Source: Martelella limonii
Lineage (GTDB): Bacteria; Pseudomonadota; Alphaproteobacteria; Rhizobiales; Rhizobiaceae
Assembly (NCBI RefSeq): GCF_013344475.1
Contig: NZ_JABUOU010000004.1
Span: forward strand, 85,286-149,285
Length of the DNA: 64,000 bases
Direction of reading: 5' to 3'
Below, one piece after another: positions 18,087 to 26,569 of this stretch (positions within the stretch are counted from its first letter, which is position 1; each line of letters opens with the position of its first letter). The notes under the pieces are model-generated. The model was given only the letters and a program-made list of their open reading frames with translations. It was not told the origin of the DNA and searched no databases. A program made the position numbers and the translations under genes.

Positions 18087-18476
18087 TTAGCTGTCGTCAT
18101 CATCGTCCGAAACGCCGATGATGCCGGAGACGTCGTCATCGTCGTCATCGTCGGCTTCGAGGAAGGTGTCGTCATCGTCATCATCCAGATCGACGTCATC
18201 ATCGTCATCATCACTCGGAATGTTGTCCGAGGGGCTGTCGTCGTCGGACGCCTCGATCGAGGAGAGTTCGACATCACCCTCTTCGGCATCGACTTCCTTG
18301 ACGTCGTTTTCCTCTTCCTCACTCTCGACAACGGCGATCGAGGCGGTGTCCTCGAAATAGGTCAGTGGCCAGGAGCCGCCCGAATAGGGCGAAACCACCG
18401 GGTCCTTGTTCAGGTCATAGAATTTCTTGCCCGTGTCAGGGCATGTTCTTTTGGTTCCGAGTTCCGCTTTCGCCAC
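18087..18476 (-). CDS. FYDLN-acid domain protein (TIGR02300-like)
   Basis: The 129-residue protein starts MAKAELGTKRTCPDTGKKFY from a GTG at 18476, with GAGAGG upstream. It carries the FYDLN signature (KKFYDLNKDPVVSPYSG) that names the family. After about residue 60 it turns into an extremely acidic tail in which Asp and Glu dominate in runs of up to seven Asp. The family is confined mostly to alphaproteobacteria and has no known function; the tail suggests binding of basic protein or RNA-associated partners, which is inference. It stands alone, with its own terminator and a tRNA-Ala gene downstream. Confidence 0.92.
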   Translation of the reverse strand: MAKAELGTKRTCPDTGKKFYDLNKDPVVSPYSGGSWPLTYFEDTASIAVVESEEEENDVKEVDAEEGDVELSSIEASDDDSPSDNIPSDDDDDDVDLDDDDDDTFLEADDDDDDDVSGIIGVSDDDDDS

Positions 18477-18688
18477 GATCGACCTCTCATGTTGCGGTTG
18501 AAGGCTGGCATGACCAGCGCCTGTGCGCTTTTGCTTCAGGCGGTCCCTTATCGTCATGCCGCTCTTCTGTCAAAGCCTAAGTTGATGGTTTTTGCACCCG
18601 GCGGGAAGCCCCGCGCAACCCCTTCAAGCCGAGCGTTAACCATTTTTAAGAACCTTTTCTTAAATCCTGCCGCCTACAAGCTTGTTTC

Positions 18689-19276
18689 ATGTGTATTCGC
18701 CGTCTCACCACCCTTTTTGCGGTGATCTGCCTAGCCGCGCTCGCCTCTTGCTCGACCACCGTCAGCAATGTCGGCAACAGCTGCGCGATTTTTGCGCAGA
18801 AGAACGGGATTTTCGAAAACTGGCGGCGCGATGCCGAAAAGGCCTCCCGCGATTACGGCGTACCGGTGTCGGTGCTGATGGCAACGATCTACGTCGAATC
18901 CTCCTTTGATTCCCACGCCCGCCCGCCACGCAAGAAGATCCTCGGCTTCCTGCCCGGCCCCCGCGCGTCCAGTGCGCTCGGCTATTCCCAGGCGCTCGAT
19001 GGCACGTGGGCGGAATATCAGTCGCGCAGCGGCCAGCGCGGCAGCCGCACGGATTTCGGCGACTCGATCTACTTCATCGCCTGGTACCACTACCAGAGCC
19101 ATATCCGAAACGGCATCGCTCTGAACGATCCCTACAATCTCTACCTCGCCTACCATTCCGGGCACGCCGGCTATTCCCGCGGCGTGTGGAAGAACAGGTC
19201 GGTGGCAAAGAACGGCGCCGCGCGCGCCCAAAAGATGACGCAGATATACGAGGCGCAGCTCAGGCGCTGTTCCTGA
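18689..19276 (+). CDS. Lytic transglycosylase lipoprotein (SLT domain)
   Basis: This is a 195-residue enzyme predicted to cleave peptidoglycan glycan strands. The N-terminus has a lipoprotein signal with lipobox LAALASC at residues 15-21, so it is probably anchored in the outer membrane. The SLT fold follows: VPVSVLMATIYVESSFDSHA with the catalytic Glu in YVESSF, then ALGYSQALDGTWAEYQ, and NDPYNLYLAYHSGHAGYSRG as the substrate groove. The stop codon abuts the stop of the convergent algL-like gene (TGATCA at 19274-19279). Confidence 0.92.
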   Translation: MCIRRLTTLFAVICLAALASCSTTVSNVGNSCAIFAQKNGIFENWRRDAEKASRDYGVPVSVLMATIYVESSFDSHARPPRKKILGFLPGPRASSALGYSQALDGTWAEYQSRSGQRGSRTDFGDSIYFIAWYHYQSHIRNGIALNDPYNLYLAYHSGHAGYSRGVWKNRSVAKNGAARAQKMTQIYEAQLRRCS

Positions 19277-20500
19277 TCACTCCACCTTCCTGAAACAACC
19301 TGGCTGCATGGCCGGGTTGTTGCGGTAGAGCAGCGTCAGATCACCACCCAGCTTGGAATTGGACAGCGGACGCAGCGGCTGCAGCGCGCGATCGATATCA
19401 CCATCGCTGACGAGGCTGAGATAGGCTTCGAGCCAGGCGATCGTGAAGGGCTCCTGATTGTCGAGACCGGCTGAAACCGACTGCTGGACGCCGGCAATGG
19501 CCGCGGCCTTTCCCGGATCATCGATCGCCGCGAGCGCAAAAGCCACAGCCTGCATGATCACAGCCTCTTCCTCCGCACTGTAGCTGTAATCATGATGGCA
19601 GATCAGCGCTGCCGACGCCGTCAGCGGCGCCAGCGCATGCAACTGGTAATGCAGCGCAAACTTCCCGCGCCGCATCTCGTAGGGCATGCTGCCATCTTCC
19701 GCGACAGTGGCGAGAACCGCGCGGTGGCTGGAAAAGGCCCAGTTGATGTAATCCTGGTTCTTGGCGATGAGCGCGATTTCGGTGACCGCATAAGCGGCCC
19801 AGAGCCGGAGATTGCCAAGACGCGCCTTCGGCGGCGCATCATTGTCCCAATAGGCAATGAGAAAGTCGCCGTTCTTTTTCAGCCAGGCCTCGATGACCGC
19901 CTTTTCGTCTGCAAGACCGTCTTCCATGTCACGCACCTGACGGTAGGCGCTGGCAATCCCGCCGACGCGGGCGCTGTAGGTCATCTTGGCGTTTTCGGTT
20001 TCAAGACTGCCGAAGGCATCCGCCGCCGCCCAGGCATGAATGCCGTTGATGACGCAGACGGCATTGGCGGCCGCGACGCCCGGATTGGCAACCGCATCAT
20101 TGGCAAGCGCGGTTACCTGACGGATAAAGTCGTCGGCGTCCTTCAGCGCAGCATCGACATCGGCATCGCTTTGCTCATCCAGACTGGAGCGATCGGCGCT
20201 TGCCGTGTCATAGCGGCTGCCATAATCGAGCGTCACCGTTGGCGGCGGAAAATCGGGGCAGGTCTTTTCGCCTTCTGCCGCAGCAACGGGACTGCCGGAA
20301 AACAAAAGAAACCCGGCACCGGCAAGAAGCCCCAGAGCGCTGCTTGAACGCGGCAGCGACACCGCGCTCCGGTTCGCGGCGGCAAGCCCCTCAACGGCGG
20401 AAAGGGCTTGATCCTTTGCCGCAAAGGCGTGGTGATCCTGCCCCACCGCGGAACGCTCTTTTGGCTCAGTCAAATCGCCTCTCTTTCCGTGTGTCGTCAT
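19277..20500 (-). CDS. algL: AlgL-like polysaccharide lyase 5 protein with altered catalytic site
   Basis: The last gene of the alginate-type operon (407 residues). AlgL normally sits in the periplasm and clears misdirected alginate by beta-elimination. The fold is recognisable along the whole length, for example WAAYAVTEIALIAKNQDYINWAF and PYEMRRGKFALHYQLHALAPL. Compared from memory with Pseudomonas AlgL, the NNHSYW catalytic motif reads GNLRLW (about residues 226-231), so the His is Leu, while the Arg and Tyr near residues 275-285 appear kept. Activity is therefore doubtful. ATG at 20500 overlaps the upstream stop (TGATG). It leaves a 50-residue hydrophilic extension before the hydrophobic segment SSALGLLAGAGFLLFSGS; a GTG at 20362 would give an ordinary signal peptide, so the start is uncertain. 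Confidence 0.75.
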   Translation of the reverse strand: MTTHGKRGDLTEPKERSAVGQDHHAFAAKDQALSAVEGLAAANRSAVSLPRSSSALGLLAGAGFLLFSGSPVAAAEGEKTCPDFPPPTVTLDYGSRYDTASADRSSLDEQSDADVDAALKDADDFIRQVTALANDAVANPGVAAANAVCVINGIHAWAAADAFGSLETENAKMTYSARVGGIASAYRQVRDMEDGLADEKAVIEAWLKKNGDFLIAYWDNDAPPKARLGNLRLWAAYAVTEIALIAKNQDYINWAFSSHRAVLATVAEDGSMPYEMRRGKFALHYQLHALAPLTASAALICHHDYSYSAEEEAVIMQAVAFALAAIDDPGKAAAIAGVQQSVSAGLDNQEPFTIAWLEAYLSLVSDGDIDRALQPLRPLSNSKLGGDLTLLYRNNPAMQPGCFRKVE

Positions 20501-23247
20501 CAATTGGTCTTTAGCCCAGAGAGAAGACGTCCGGCCGCTTCATTGCCGGCATCAGCCGCGGACTTCAGCCACATGCTCGCCTTTTCCGCCGATTGCTCGA
20601 CGCCGGCGCCGAATGCATAAGCCTGGGCAAGCTGAAGCATGGCTTCGCTGTCGCCCGCTTCCGCCGCCTTCTGAAGCCACGAAGCGGCCTCGTCTGCATC
20701 AGCCTCCAAGCCTTTCCCTCCCCGCAATATAGTGGAGAGTTCCCGCATGGCCACCGGATCGCCGGCTTCGGCAGCCTTGCGATAGGCAGATGCCATGTCG
20801 AATGCTGAGAAAACCTTGTCTTTCACCGCTGCCGGCGCATGTTTCACCCGGTTGGCAAGGCCTGAAAGCTCTGCCGGCGAAGCCTTCTCTAGCTCCTCGA
20901 TCAGCAAGGTGGCATGCTCGTCTTCCTGGTAGAAACGGCTGTCGGGATCGGAATACCAGTCAAGCAGCCGCCGGGCGGCCGGATCATAGCCCTGGTCGCG
21001 CGCCGCCGCATAAAGCCTGAAGGCCTCCTTCCGATCGGCGATGGAGCCGAGCGTCGTGTAGATGTCGGCCAGCTTGACCTGCTGCCATCCCTCTTCCGGC
21101 GAAAGCGCAAGCGCCACATCGAGCGCCTCGTCGGCTTCTTCGGGCTGGCCCGCATTCAGCGCGTATTGCGCCTTGCGGGCAAGCGCGTTGAGATCGCAGG
21201 GCATCACCATTTCGGCGCGCGCGTAGAAAAGCGCACGGTCCTTGTCATCATCGGCGCGGCTTGCGGCAAACAGCAGCGCATCGAAATCCCCGCTGCCCGC
21301 AATCTCGGCAAGCAGCGCGGCCGGCGGATCGTAGCGGCCCTTGCCTGCTGCCCGATAGGCTTCGTCCAGGCGCCAGAGCGTTTCGCCCTCGATGGGCCCG
21401 GCTGCCGCTTCGACAAGCGCGGTCGCCTCATCGAGCGCCGCCGGACGGTCTGCCGCCTCGCCGATCAATATGTCGGCAAGAGCCGCAGTGGCGGCCGGAT
21501 CGCCCGTCTTCGCAAGCACCTGCAGGTCGGTCACCACAAGCCTGCGCTGATCGTCCGTCGTCGCGGCCTGATAGGCGCTTGAAAGGACCTTGGCCGCGCC
21601 GCCAGGCTTGTCCCGCATGGCGGTCGTCCAGTGCTCCAGCACATCTTCAAACCGGTCGGGATGGAGACGGGCAAGGAGCGCCGCCACATCGCCCGCCGCC
21701 TGGGTGCTGCCGGAAAGGGCCGCCGTCTGCAATCCCGCCAGGGCATCCGCGTTGTCGGAAAGCGCCTCGGCCGTGACGCCTTCCGGCAATTGCGGGCCGG
21801 CCTCGCGTTCAAGCTGCTTCCACTTCTCCCACTTGCCCGGCTCCGGGCCTGCGGGATTTGCACAGAGGAGCGCATTCTTGAGCGCATCGACGGCAGCGAT
21901 GCGGCCCTCATCGGCAATCAGCGCCTGAAGCATCTCGACCGCCTTTTTGCGATCGCCTTCGTCGCCGTCGCGCAGATAGAGCCGTGCGAGTTCCAGCTTG
22001 CCATCGCCATCGCCGCGCGCGGCAGCCGCCTCGAACAATTGCCGGCTTTCCGCCTGCCCCTGCCAGGGGCCCTCTTCGTCGAGCGTCCATTCGCCAAGGC
22101 GGGAGAACGCCCAGCCCGGCGCCTCGGGAAAACGCGTCAGCGCCACCAGCCGGTCATGATATTTCTGCCGGTCCTCGGGCGTCTCCAGACCGCGGCGCGC
22201 CAACAGGCGGGTCGCACCGGCAAAGCCCTCACGTTCCCCGTCTGCAGCAAGTTCATCATAGATCGCCATGGCCCGGCCGAGATCGACGGGGACCAGGATG
22301 CCGTCTTCGTAAAGCCGCGCCATCTGCAGCTTTGCTGGCACGATGCCCGCATCATAGGCCTCCTGCAGATAGTGGAGCAGCTTGGTGTTGTCCTTGTCGA
22401 TGCCTTCGCCGGAAAGATGGTAGCGCGCCGTATTCCAGGCGGCCTGCCCATCGCCGAGATCGGCGGCAAAACGGTACCATGCTTCAGCCAGGACGTGATC
22501 CTGCGCGATCACATCGCCCTTCTCGAATGCGCGCGCGATGCGGCGTATGCGCCCGCAGACCGCATTGTCGAGATTGCCGAGCAAGGAAGAGTAGCCAAGG
22601 GTGAAGGCAAGTTCGGGCTCCATGTCCCAGCCCGGCACATCCTCGCCCTTTCCGGTCTTCTCGGCGAGATAGAGCACGGCATCCGGATCACCATTATAGG
22701 CGGCCTGAAGCTTGCGCTGCATGCCCCGCTCGATATCCTGGGGCACGGCCTTTCCCTGCAGATAGAGGTCGGCGAGAAAGTTCACCGTGGCGGGGCTCGC
22801 CGAAGGCCCGATGGTCTCGAGTTCGCCGACAAAGCCGGTGTTCTTCAGATCATCGAAACGTTCAGCCGCCTCGTAAAGCGCCACGACATCGAGAAGATAG
22901 GCCGCCCGGTCATAATAGGGGTCCTCCTGCCGGCGCAGGTCATAGGCGGACTTGATCGTATCGAAATATTTGTTGGCATCGATATTGCGAAGCCGCATCA
23001 GCTCCCGATCGAGATCACGCGATTCCACGCCGCCCGGCAGTTCCCGGCCATCCCAGTTCGACCACTGCAAGACCAGAGCATCATCGGACTTGCGGTCGGC
23101 ACAGACCTTTGCAGCAGCAATGTCGGGCGGCCGGAAATCGATGACGGGCAGGTCAGCCGCCGCCGCAAACTCCGCCGAAAGGCAGAACACGGCAACCACC
23201 GCCGTTCTGGCGAGAAGGCGTATCTTCATGCTCGAAACCCGCGTCAT
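20500..23247 (-). CDS. algK: AlgK-like periplasmic Sel1/TPR repeat protein, double length
   Basis: This 915-residue protein starts at ATG 23247, overlapping the upstream stop as ATGA, with GGAAGAG upstream. A type I signal peptide (IRLLARTAVVAVFCLSAEFAAAA) is followed by many Sel1/TPR helical repeats from about residue 150 to the end, such as AEAWYRFAADLGDGQAAWNTARYHL and ASWLQKAAEAGDSEAMLQLAQAY. In Pseudomonas AlgK is an outer-membrane lipoprotein of about 475 residues that organises the secretion complex with AlgE and AlgX. This protein is about twice as long and has no lipobox, so it is expected to be soluble in the periplasm. No beta-barrel portion is seen, so it does not replace AlgE. 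Assignment rests on position and repeat type. Confidence 0.7.
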   Translation of the reverse strand: MTRVSSMKIRLLARTAVVAVFCLSAEFAAAADLPVIDFRPPDIAAAKVCADRKSDDALVLQWSNWDGRELPGGVESRDLDRELMRLRNIDANKYFDTIKSAYDLRRQEDPYYDRAAYLLDVVALYEAAERFDDLKNTGFVGELETIGPSASPATVNFLADLYLQGKAVPQDIERGMQRKLQAAYNGDPDAVLYLAEKTGKGEDVPGWDMEPELAFTLGYSSLLGNLDNAVCGRIRRIARAFEKGDVIAQDHVLAEAWYRFAADLGDGQAAWNTARYHLSGEGIDKDNTKLLHYLQEAYDAGIVPAKLQMARLYEDGILVPVDLGRAMAIYDELAADGEREGFAGATRLLARRGLETPEDRQKYHDRLVALTRFPEAPGWAFSRLGEWTLDEEGPWQGQAESRQLFEAAAARGDGDGKLELARLYLRDGDEGDRKKAVEMLQALIADEGRIAAVDALKNALLCANPAGPEPGKWEKWKQLEREAGPQLPEGVTAEALSDNADALAGLQTAALSGSTQAAGDVAALLARLHPDRFEDVLEHWTTAMRDKPGGAAKVLSSAYQAATTDDQRRLVVTDLQVLAKTGDPAATAALADILIGEAADRPAALDEATALVEAAAGPIEGETLWRLDEAYRAAGKGRYDPPAALLAEIAGSGDFDALLFAASRADDDKDRALFYARAEMVMPCDLNALARKAQYALNAGQPEEADEALDVALALSPEEGWQQVKLADIYTTLGSIADRKEAFRLYAAARDQGYDPAARRLLDWYSDPDSRFYQEDEHATLLIEELEKASPAELSGLANRVKHAPAAVKDKVFSAFDMASAYRKAAEAGDPVAMRELSTILRGGKGLEADADEAASWLQKAAEAGDSEAMLQLAQAYAFGAGVEQSAEKASMWLKSAADAGNEAAGRLLSGLKTN

Positions 23248-24281
23248 TCTTTCTCTTCCGTCCCACATGCCTCGGCGCCGCAATCGCCATTGATGCGCGC
23301 CGAAAGCGTCGCCCATGGGTCGGGACCATAGCTTGCCAGCCTGCTTGCCGGCGGCACTTCCCAGACCAGGAACAGTGGCGGGTTTGACTGGAAATCGCCA
23401 GAGCCGAGGTAATTGGCAAGCGCGGTGAAGGGATTGCCGTCGGTGCCCGAGCGGTTGTCGACATTCATCAGCGACGATTGCTTCAGGAACCCGTCAAAAT
23501 GGCTCTGGCCCTCTGCGGAAAAGCGCGAGCCGACCAGCACCACCGGCGCGGGGGCTTCGGCCCCGAATATGTTGAACGGGCGGTCGGCTGCAAATGCTTC
23601 CTCGCCCTCCGTCTCATACCGGGTTTCGCTGACCGGCGGCAGCGTCTCGCTGCAATGCGGCTGGATCGCCTCGCGCAGATCCGACCGGCGCGTGTAATCT
23701 TCGCCCGCCGTGGTCGTAAAGGTCATCAGATTGGCCTTGCGCGCCTCGGGCATGGCGACAATCTGGGCGGCGATCGTTTCCGCCGCGCGCTTCGCCCCCT
23801 CCGTTGTCCACAGCGGATCGACCTGCTGAAACGAAGGCTTCTCACCCGCATCGGCCCGCAACGGGGTCAAGAGATCGATCGCGACGACACCGGCAGACTT
23901 CAGACGCTCGATCGCTTCCTGATAGATCTCGGCATTGATCTTCTCATCATAGCCATAGATCCATGCCGATTGTGGCACCTTGTCCGAAAGCGCCTGGCTG
24001 CGGCTGGGAACCGGGGCATAGACGAGCACGGTTCCATGGCTCTTGAGCTCTGCCGACAGTGCCGCAATATTCTTCACAAGCGCCGGATCGGCAACCGATT
24101 GCATCGCGATATCGTCCGATACCGTGAAGAAAAACCCGTCACTGCCCTCGATCACCTGCAGATCGCCTTCACCGGCGAGACCGACGCATCCGTAGGACGA
24201 CTGCAGTTCGGCAGCGGTGGCGGTGCCAGCAACAAGGCCTGCTGCAAGGGCCATCGAAACGATTGCCTTAACCATCCTCAT
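23244..24281 (-). CDS. algX: AlgX-like SGNH-fold protein with degenerate catalytic triad
   Basis: This 345-residue periplasmic protein has signal peptide AIVSMALAAGLVAGTATAA. It is related to AlgX/AlgJ (ALGX/SGNH hydrolase-like domain), which transfer acetyl groups to alginate: note LVYAPVPSRSQAL, DPLWTTEGAKRAAE and PVVLVGSRFSAEGQSHFDGFLKQSS. In active AlgX the catalytic Asp and His lie in DTHW and the Ser in GTS. Here the first reads DPLW (about residue 154) and the second GSR (about residue 248), so His and Ser are missing. The C-terminal carbohydrate-binding module of Pseudomonas AlgX is also absent or much shortened. GGAGGGGG precedes the ATG; the gene overlaps its neighbours by 14 and 4 bases. 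A structural role in the secretion complex is more likely than catalysis. Confidence 0.75.
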   Translation of the reverse strand: MRMVKAIVSMALAAGLVAGTATAAELQSSYGCVGLAGEGDLQVIEGSDGFFFTVSDDIAMQSVADPALVKNIAALSAELKSHGTVLVYAPVPSRSQALSDKVPQSAWIYGYDEKINAEIYQEAIERLKSAGVVAIDLLTPLRADAGEKPSFQQVDPLWTTEGAKRAAETIAAQIVAMPEARKANLMTFTTTAGEDYTRRSDLREAIQPHCSETLPPVSETRYETEGEEAFAADRPFNIFGAEAPAPVVLVGSRFSAEGQSHFDGFLKQSSLMNVDNRSGTDGNPFTALANYLGSGDFQSNPPLFLVWEVPPASRLASYGPDPWATLSARINGDCGAEACGTEEKE

Positions 24282-24990
24282 CTTCCCCCTCCGGAAAGCG
24301 CCGCAAAAGGTTTTCGGCCGCGGTGCGGGTGCCGAGTTCCGGACTTCTTGCCGCCATCAGCAGATAGTTTCGCAGCGCCGCGACATCCTCCGGTCCGAGT
24401 GGCGGGCGCGATGCGATGATCATGGCCATATCGAGCGCATCTTCGCCATCAATGTCCATCGTGCTGTGCGCGCGGAGCAAAATGCGTGCCTTTTCGGGCT
24501 CCGCGCCGAAAGGATAACCCTGCATGTAAAGCCGCGCCAGCGCGACGACCGCCGCCGGATTGCCAGCCGCAGCCTGGCGTTCAAGGGTGGTCTCGATATG
24601 GGCAAGCCTTACCGGCACGAGAACGCTATTCGGGTCGGAAAGAATGGCAACAAGCGGCGCGACGGCATAGTCGCGCCCCTTGTCGATCGCGATCGCGAAA
24701 TATTGCGCGGCCTGGCCGTGAAGGTCCGTTCGGTTCAGCGCCATCAGCCGCTGGGCGAAGGCATAGGCCGCAAGACCGTCGCCGACATCTGCCAGCATCT
24801 TCAGCTCTTCGATCGAAACAGGCTTGTCTGCCACCATCCGCGCACGGATATCCTTCAATCTGGGTGCGTTGTCGTATTTCGATGCCACCCGCTCGATCAT
24901 CGCGTCGACCGGCCGCAATGGAAAGGCCGCGGCAGGCCCCGTAAACATGACCAGCGCTGCGATCACGAAGACCGGCCGCAACGACGCCAT
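24268..24990 (-). CDS. Small periplasmic Sel1-like repeat protein of the alg operon
   Basis: This 240-residue protein has a signal peptide (FVIAALVMFTGPAAA) and helical Sel1-like repeats, for example EELKMLADVGDGLAAYAFAQRLMAL and LERQAAAGNPAAVVALARLYMQG. It lies between algG-like and algX-like genes, one base after the former (TGAGATG) and overlapping the latter by 14 bases. No equivalent single gene exists at this place in the Pseudomonas operon, where algE and algK precede algG. It could supply part of the AlgK scaffold function beside the large AlgK-like protein; this is inference. Confidence 0.75.
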   Translation of the reverse strand: MASLRPVFVIAALVMFTGPAAAFPLRPVDAMIERVASKYDNAPRLKDIRARMVADKPVSIEELKMLADVGDGLAAYAFAQRLMALNRTDLHGQAAQYFAIAIDKGRDYAVAPLVAILSDPNSVLVPVRLAHIETTLERQAAAGNPAAVVALARLYMQGYPFGAEPEKARILLRAHSTMDIDGEDALDMAMIIASRPPLGPEDVAALRNYLLMAARSPELGTRTAAENLLRRFPEGEDEDG

Positions 24991-24991
24991 C

Positions 24992-26569
24992 TCACGCGCC
25001 CCTTTCCCGGTCGCAGCCGGTAAAATCGGCGAGCCGGAACTGTCCGCGATTTCCCTTGAAAAGCGAGGGTGCAGCCGCCCCGACGGCGGAGATGGAGAAA
25101 GCCCCGGCGTCGCCCTCGGCCTGATTGCGTTTGAAGGTCAGGTAGCGCGGGGTCTCGTACTGCAGCGCGCCGGCAAACATCACCGGCAGCTGGTTGGAAA
25201 GATCATTGCCGGAGAGCACCATCCGGGCGAAGCGCTCGGCAGAGATGCCCGACACATTGGCAAAGAACAGATTGCCGGCGATCCGGGTCTCGTCGTCAGG
25301 CGAGATCGCATCGGTCAGCGATATACCGGCACCCTGATTGCGCAGCAGAAGGTTGCTTTCGATGCGGGTGCCAAGGCTTTGTGCAACGGCAATGCCATCG
25401 CCGCGATTACGGAGCGCCGCATTGCCGAGAATGTCGATGCAGGCAGCCCCGGTCACCGTCATGCCCTCGGATCCGTTCCCGATCACCACATTTTCGGCGA
25501 TCAGGGCGTGACCGACGCCATCGCGGGCGAAAATACCCCGACCGGCATTCGACGCCATCACATTTCCGGCGACCACCGTGTTCCTGGTGCCGATCATCAG
25601 CAGCCCATGCTGTCCGCTTGCCGCAATGACATTGTCCCGGATCATGCCGCCATCGACCCGCTCAAGCCGCAGACCGATACCGCGGGCAGCGTTCAGACGA
25701 TTGTTTTCAAATCGGAAGTCGGCAATGCCCGTGGCTTCGACCGAACGGATGTCGTTCAACACCGTATCCGTCACCGCCCCGCTGCTGCGCCGGCCCGCAA
25801 AACGGCTCGTGGCGAAGGAGAGGCCGCTCAGCAATGGCTGGCCATCAAAGCCGAGACCGGAAAGCACGCTGTCCGAGATATCCGCCCGCCCTCCACGCAC
25901 GGTGAGGATGAAGGGATGAAAATCCTGAACGCGGGCGGCCGTGGCCGAACCTTCGACGACGCTCCCCGCAATCGAGAGATAGCCCTCGTTGACGATGAAG
26001 GCGCCGCGCTCGGTCGCCAATTCCAGCCGGTCGCCCTCGGCAAGGTCGAGCGACGCACCTTCGGCAATGAAGAGCGGGATCTTCAGGCGGTACCCGTCTT
26101 CGCTCGCCTCGAGCTGCCCGGCCGCCGCTTCGAGAAGCGAGGCAAGCGTGAAGGCGCCTTTTTTCAGAACAAGCGCCTGGCCTGAGGAGGGCGAAGCGGC
26201 TTCGATCAATTCGCGATGTCCGGGATTGCCGGTCTCAAGCGCAACGGCTTGCAACAGAGGCCCGAGAAGAGCCGTCTCGACCACCAGGTCGGAAGACGCA
26301 GCCGCCGGGCGGGCAGCAAAAGCCTCGGCCCCGGCAGGCTCATCGATATCCACGGCCTCGATGCCTGCTGCATCGAGCAATTGGCGGGCGACGGAAAGCG
26401 TTTCAAGGACGCCGCCCTCGTCACGCTCCACCGTCTGGCTCAGCGTGTCTGCATCCCGGTTGAGGAGCGCGAGGCGGGCATGGTCGATGGCACTGGCGGG
26501 AGCAGCAAGGGCGAGCAGGAGCGCACATGCGACGCCGCAAAAGGCCCGCAGGCGCCCGCCCGCGCTCAC
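24992..26569 (-). CDS. algG: AlgG-like beta-helix protein, epimerase active site not conserved
   Basis: This 525-residue periplasmic protein starts with GTG at 26569, overlapping the algA stop (GTGA), with GGAGAGG upstream. It has a signal peptide (FCGVACALLLALAAPASA) and, from about residue 150, a right-handed parallel beta-helix with repeated N.V..N..GI turns. It aligns well by eye with mannuronan C5-epimerase AlgG: HPFILTVRGGRADISDSVLSG and RDNVIAASGQHGLLM match conserved blocks. The catalytic DPHD motif (His319 in Pseudomonas), expected after RGI near residue 298, reads GLRL, and the position of Arg345 after HGLLMI is Gly. Epimerisation is thus unlikely unless another site has evolved. 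AlgG also protects polymer within the secretion complex, a role it could retain. Confidence 0.8.
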   Translation of the reverse strand: MSAGGRLRAFCGVACALLLALAAPASAIDHARLALLNRDADTLSQTVERDEGGVLETLSVARQLLDAAGIEAVDIDEPAGAEAFAARPAAASSDLVVETALLGPLLQAVALETGNPGHRELIEAASPSSGQALVLKKGAFTLASLLEAAAGQLEASEDGYRLKIPLFIAEGASLDLAEGDRLELATERGAFIVNEGYLSIAGSVVEGSATAARVQDFHPFILTVRGGRADISDSVLSGLGFDGQPLLSGLSFATSRFAGRRSSGAVTDTVLNDIRSVEATGIADFRFENNRLNAARGIGLRLERVDGGMIRDNVIAASGQHGLLMIGTRNTVVAGNVMASNAGRGIFARDGVGHALIAENVVIGNGSEGMTVTGAACIDILGNAALRNRGDGIAVAQSLGTRIESNLLLRNQGAGISLTDAISPDDETRIAGNLFFANVSGISAERFARMVLSGNDLSNQLPVMFAGALQYETPRYLTFKRNQAEGDAGAFSISAVGAAAPSLFKGNRGQFRLADFTGCDRERGA

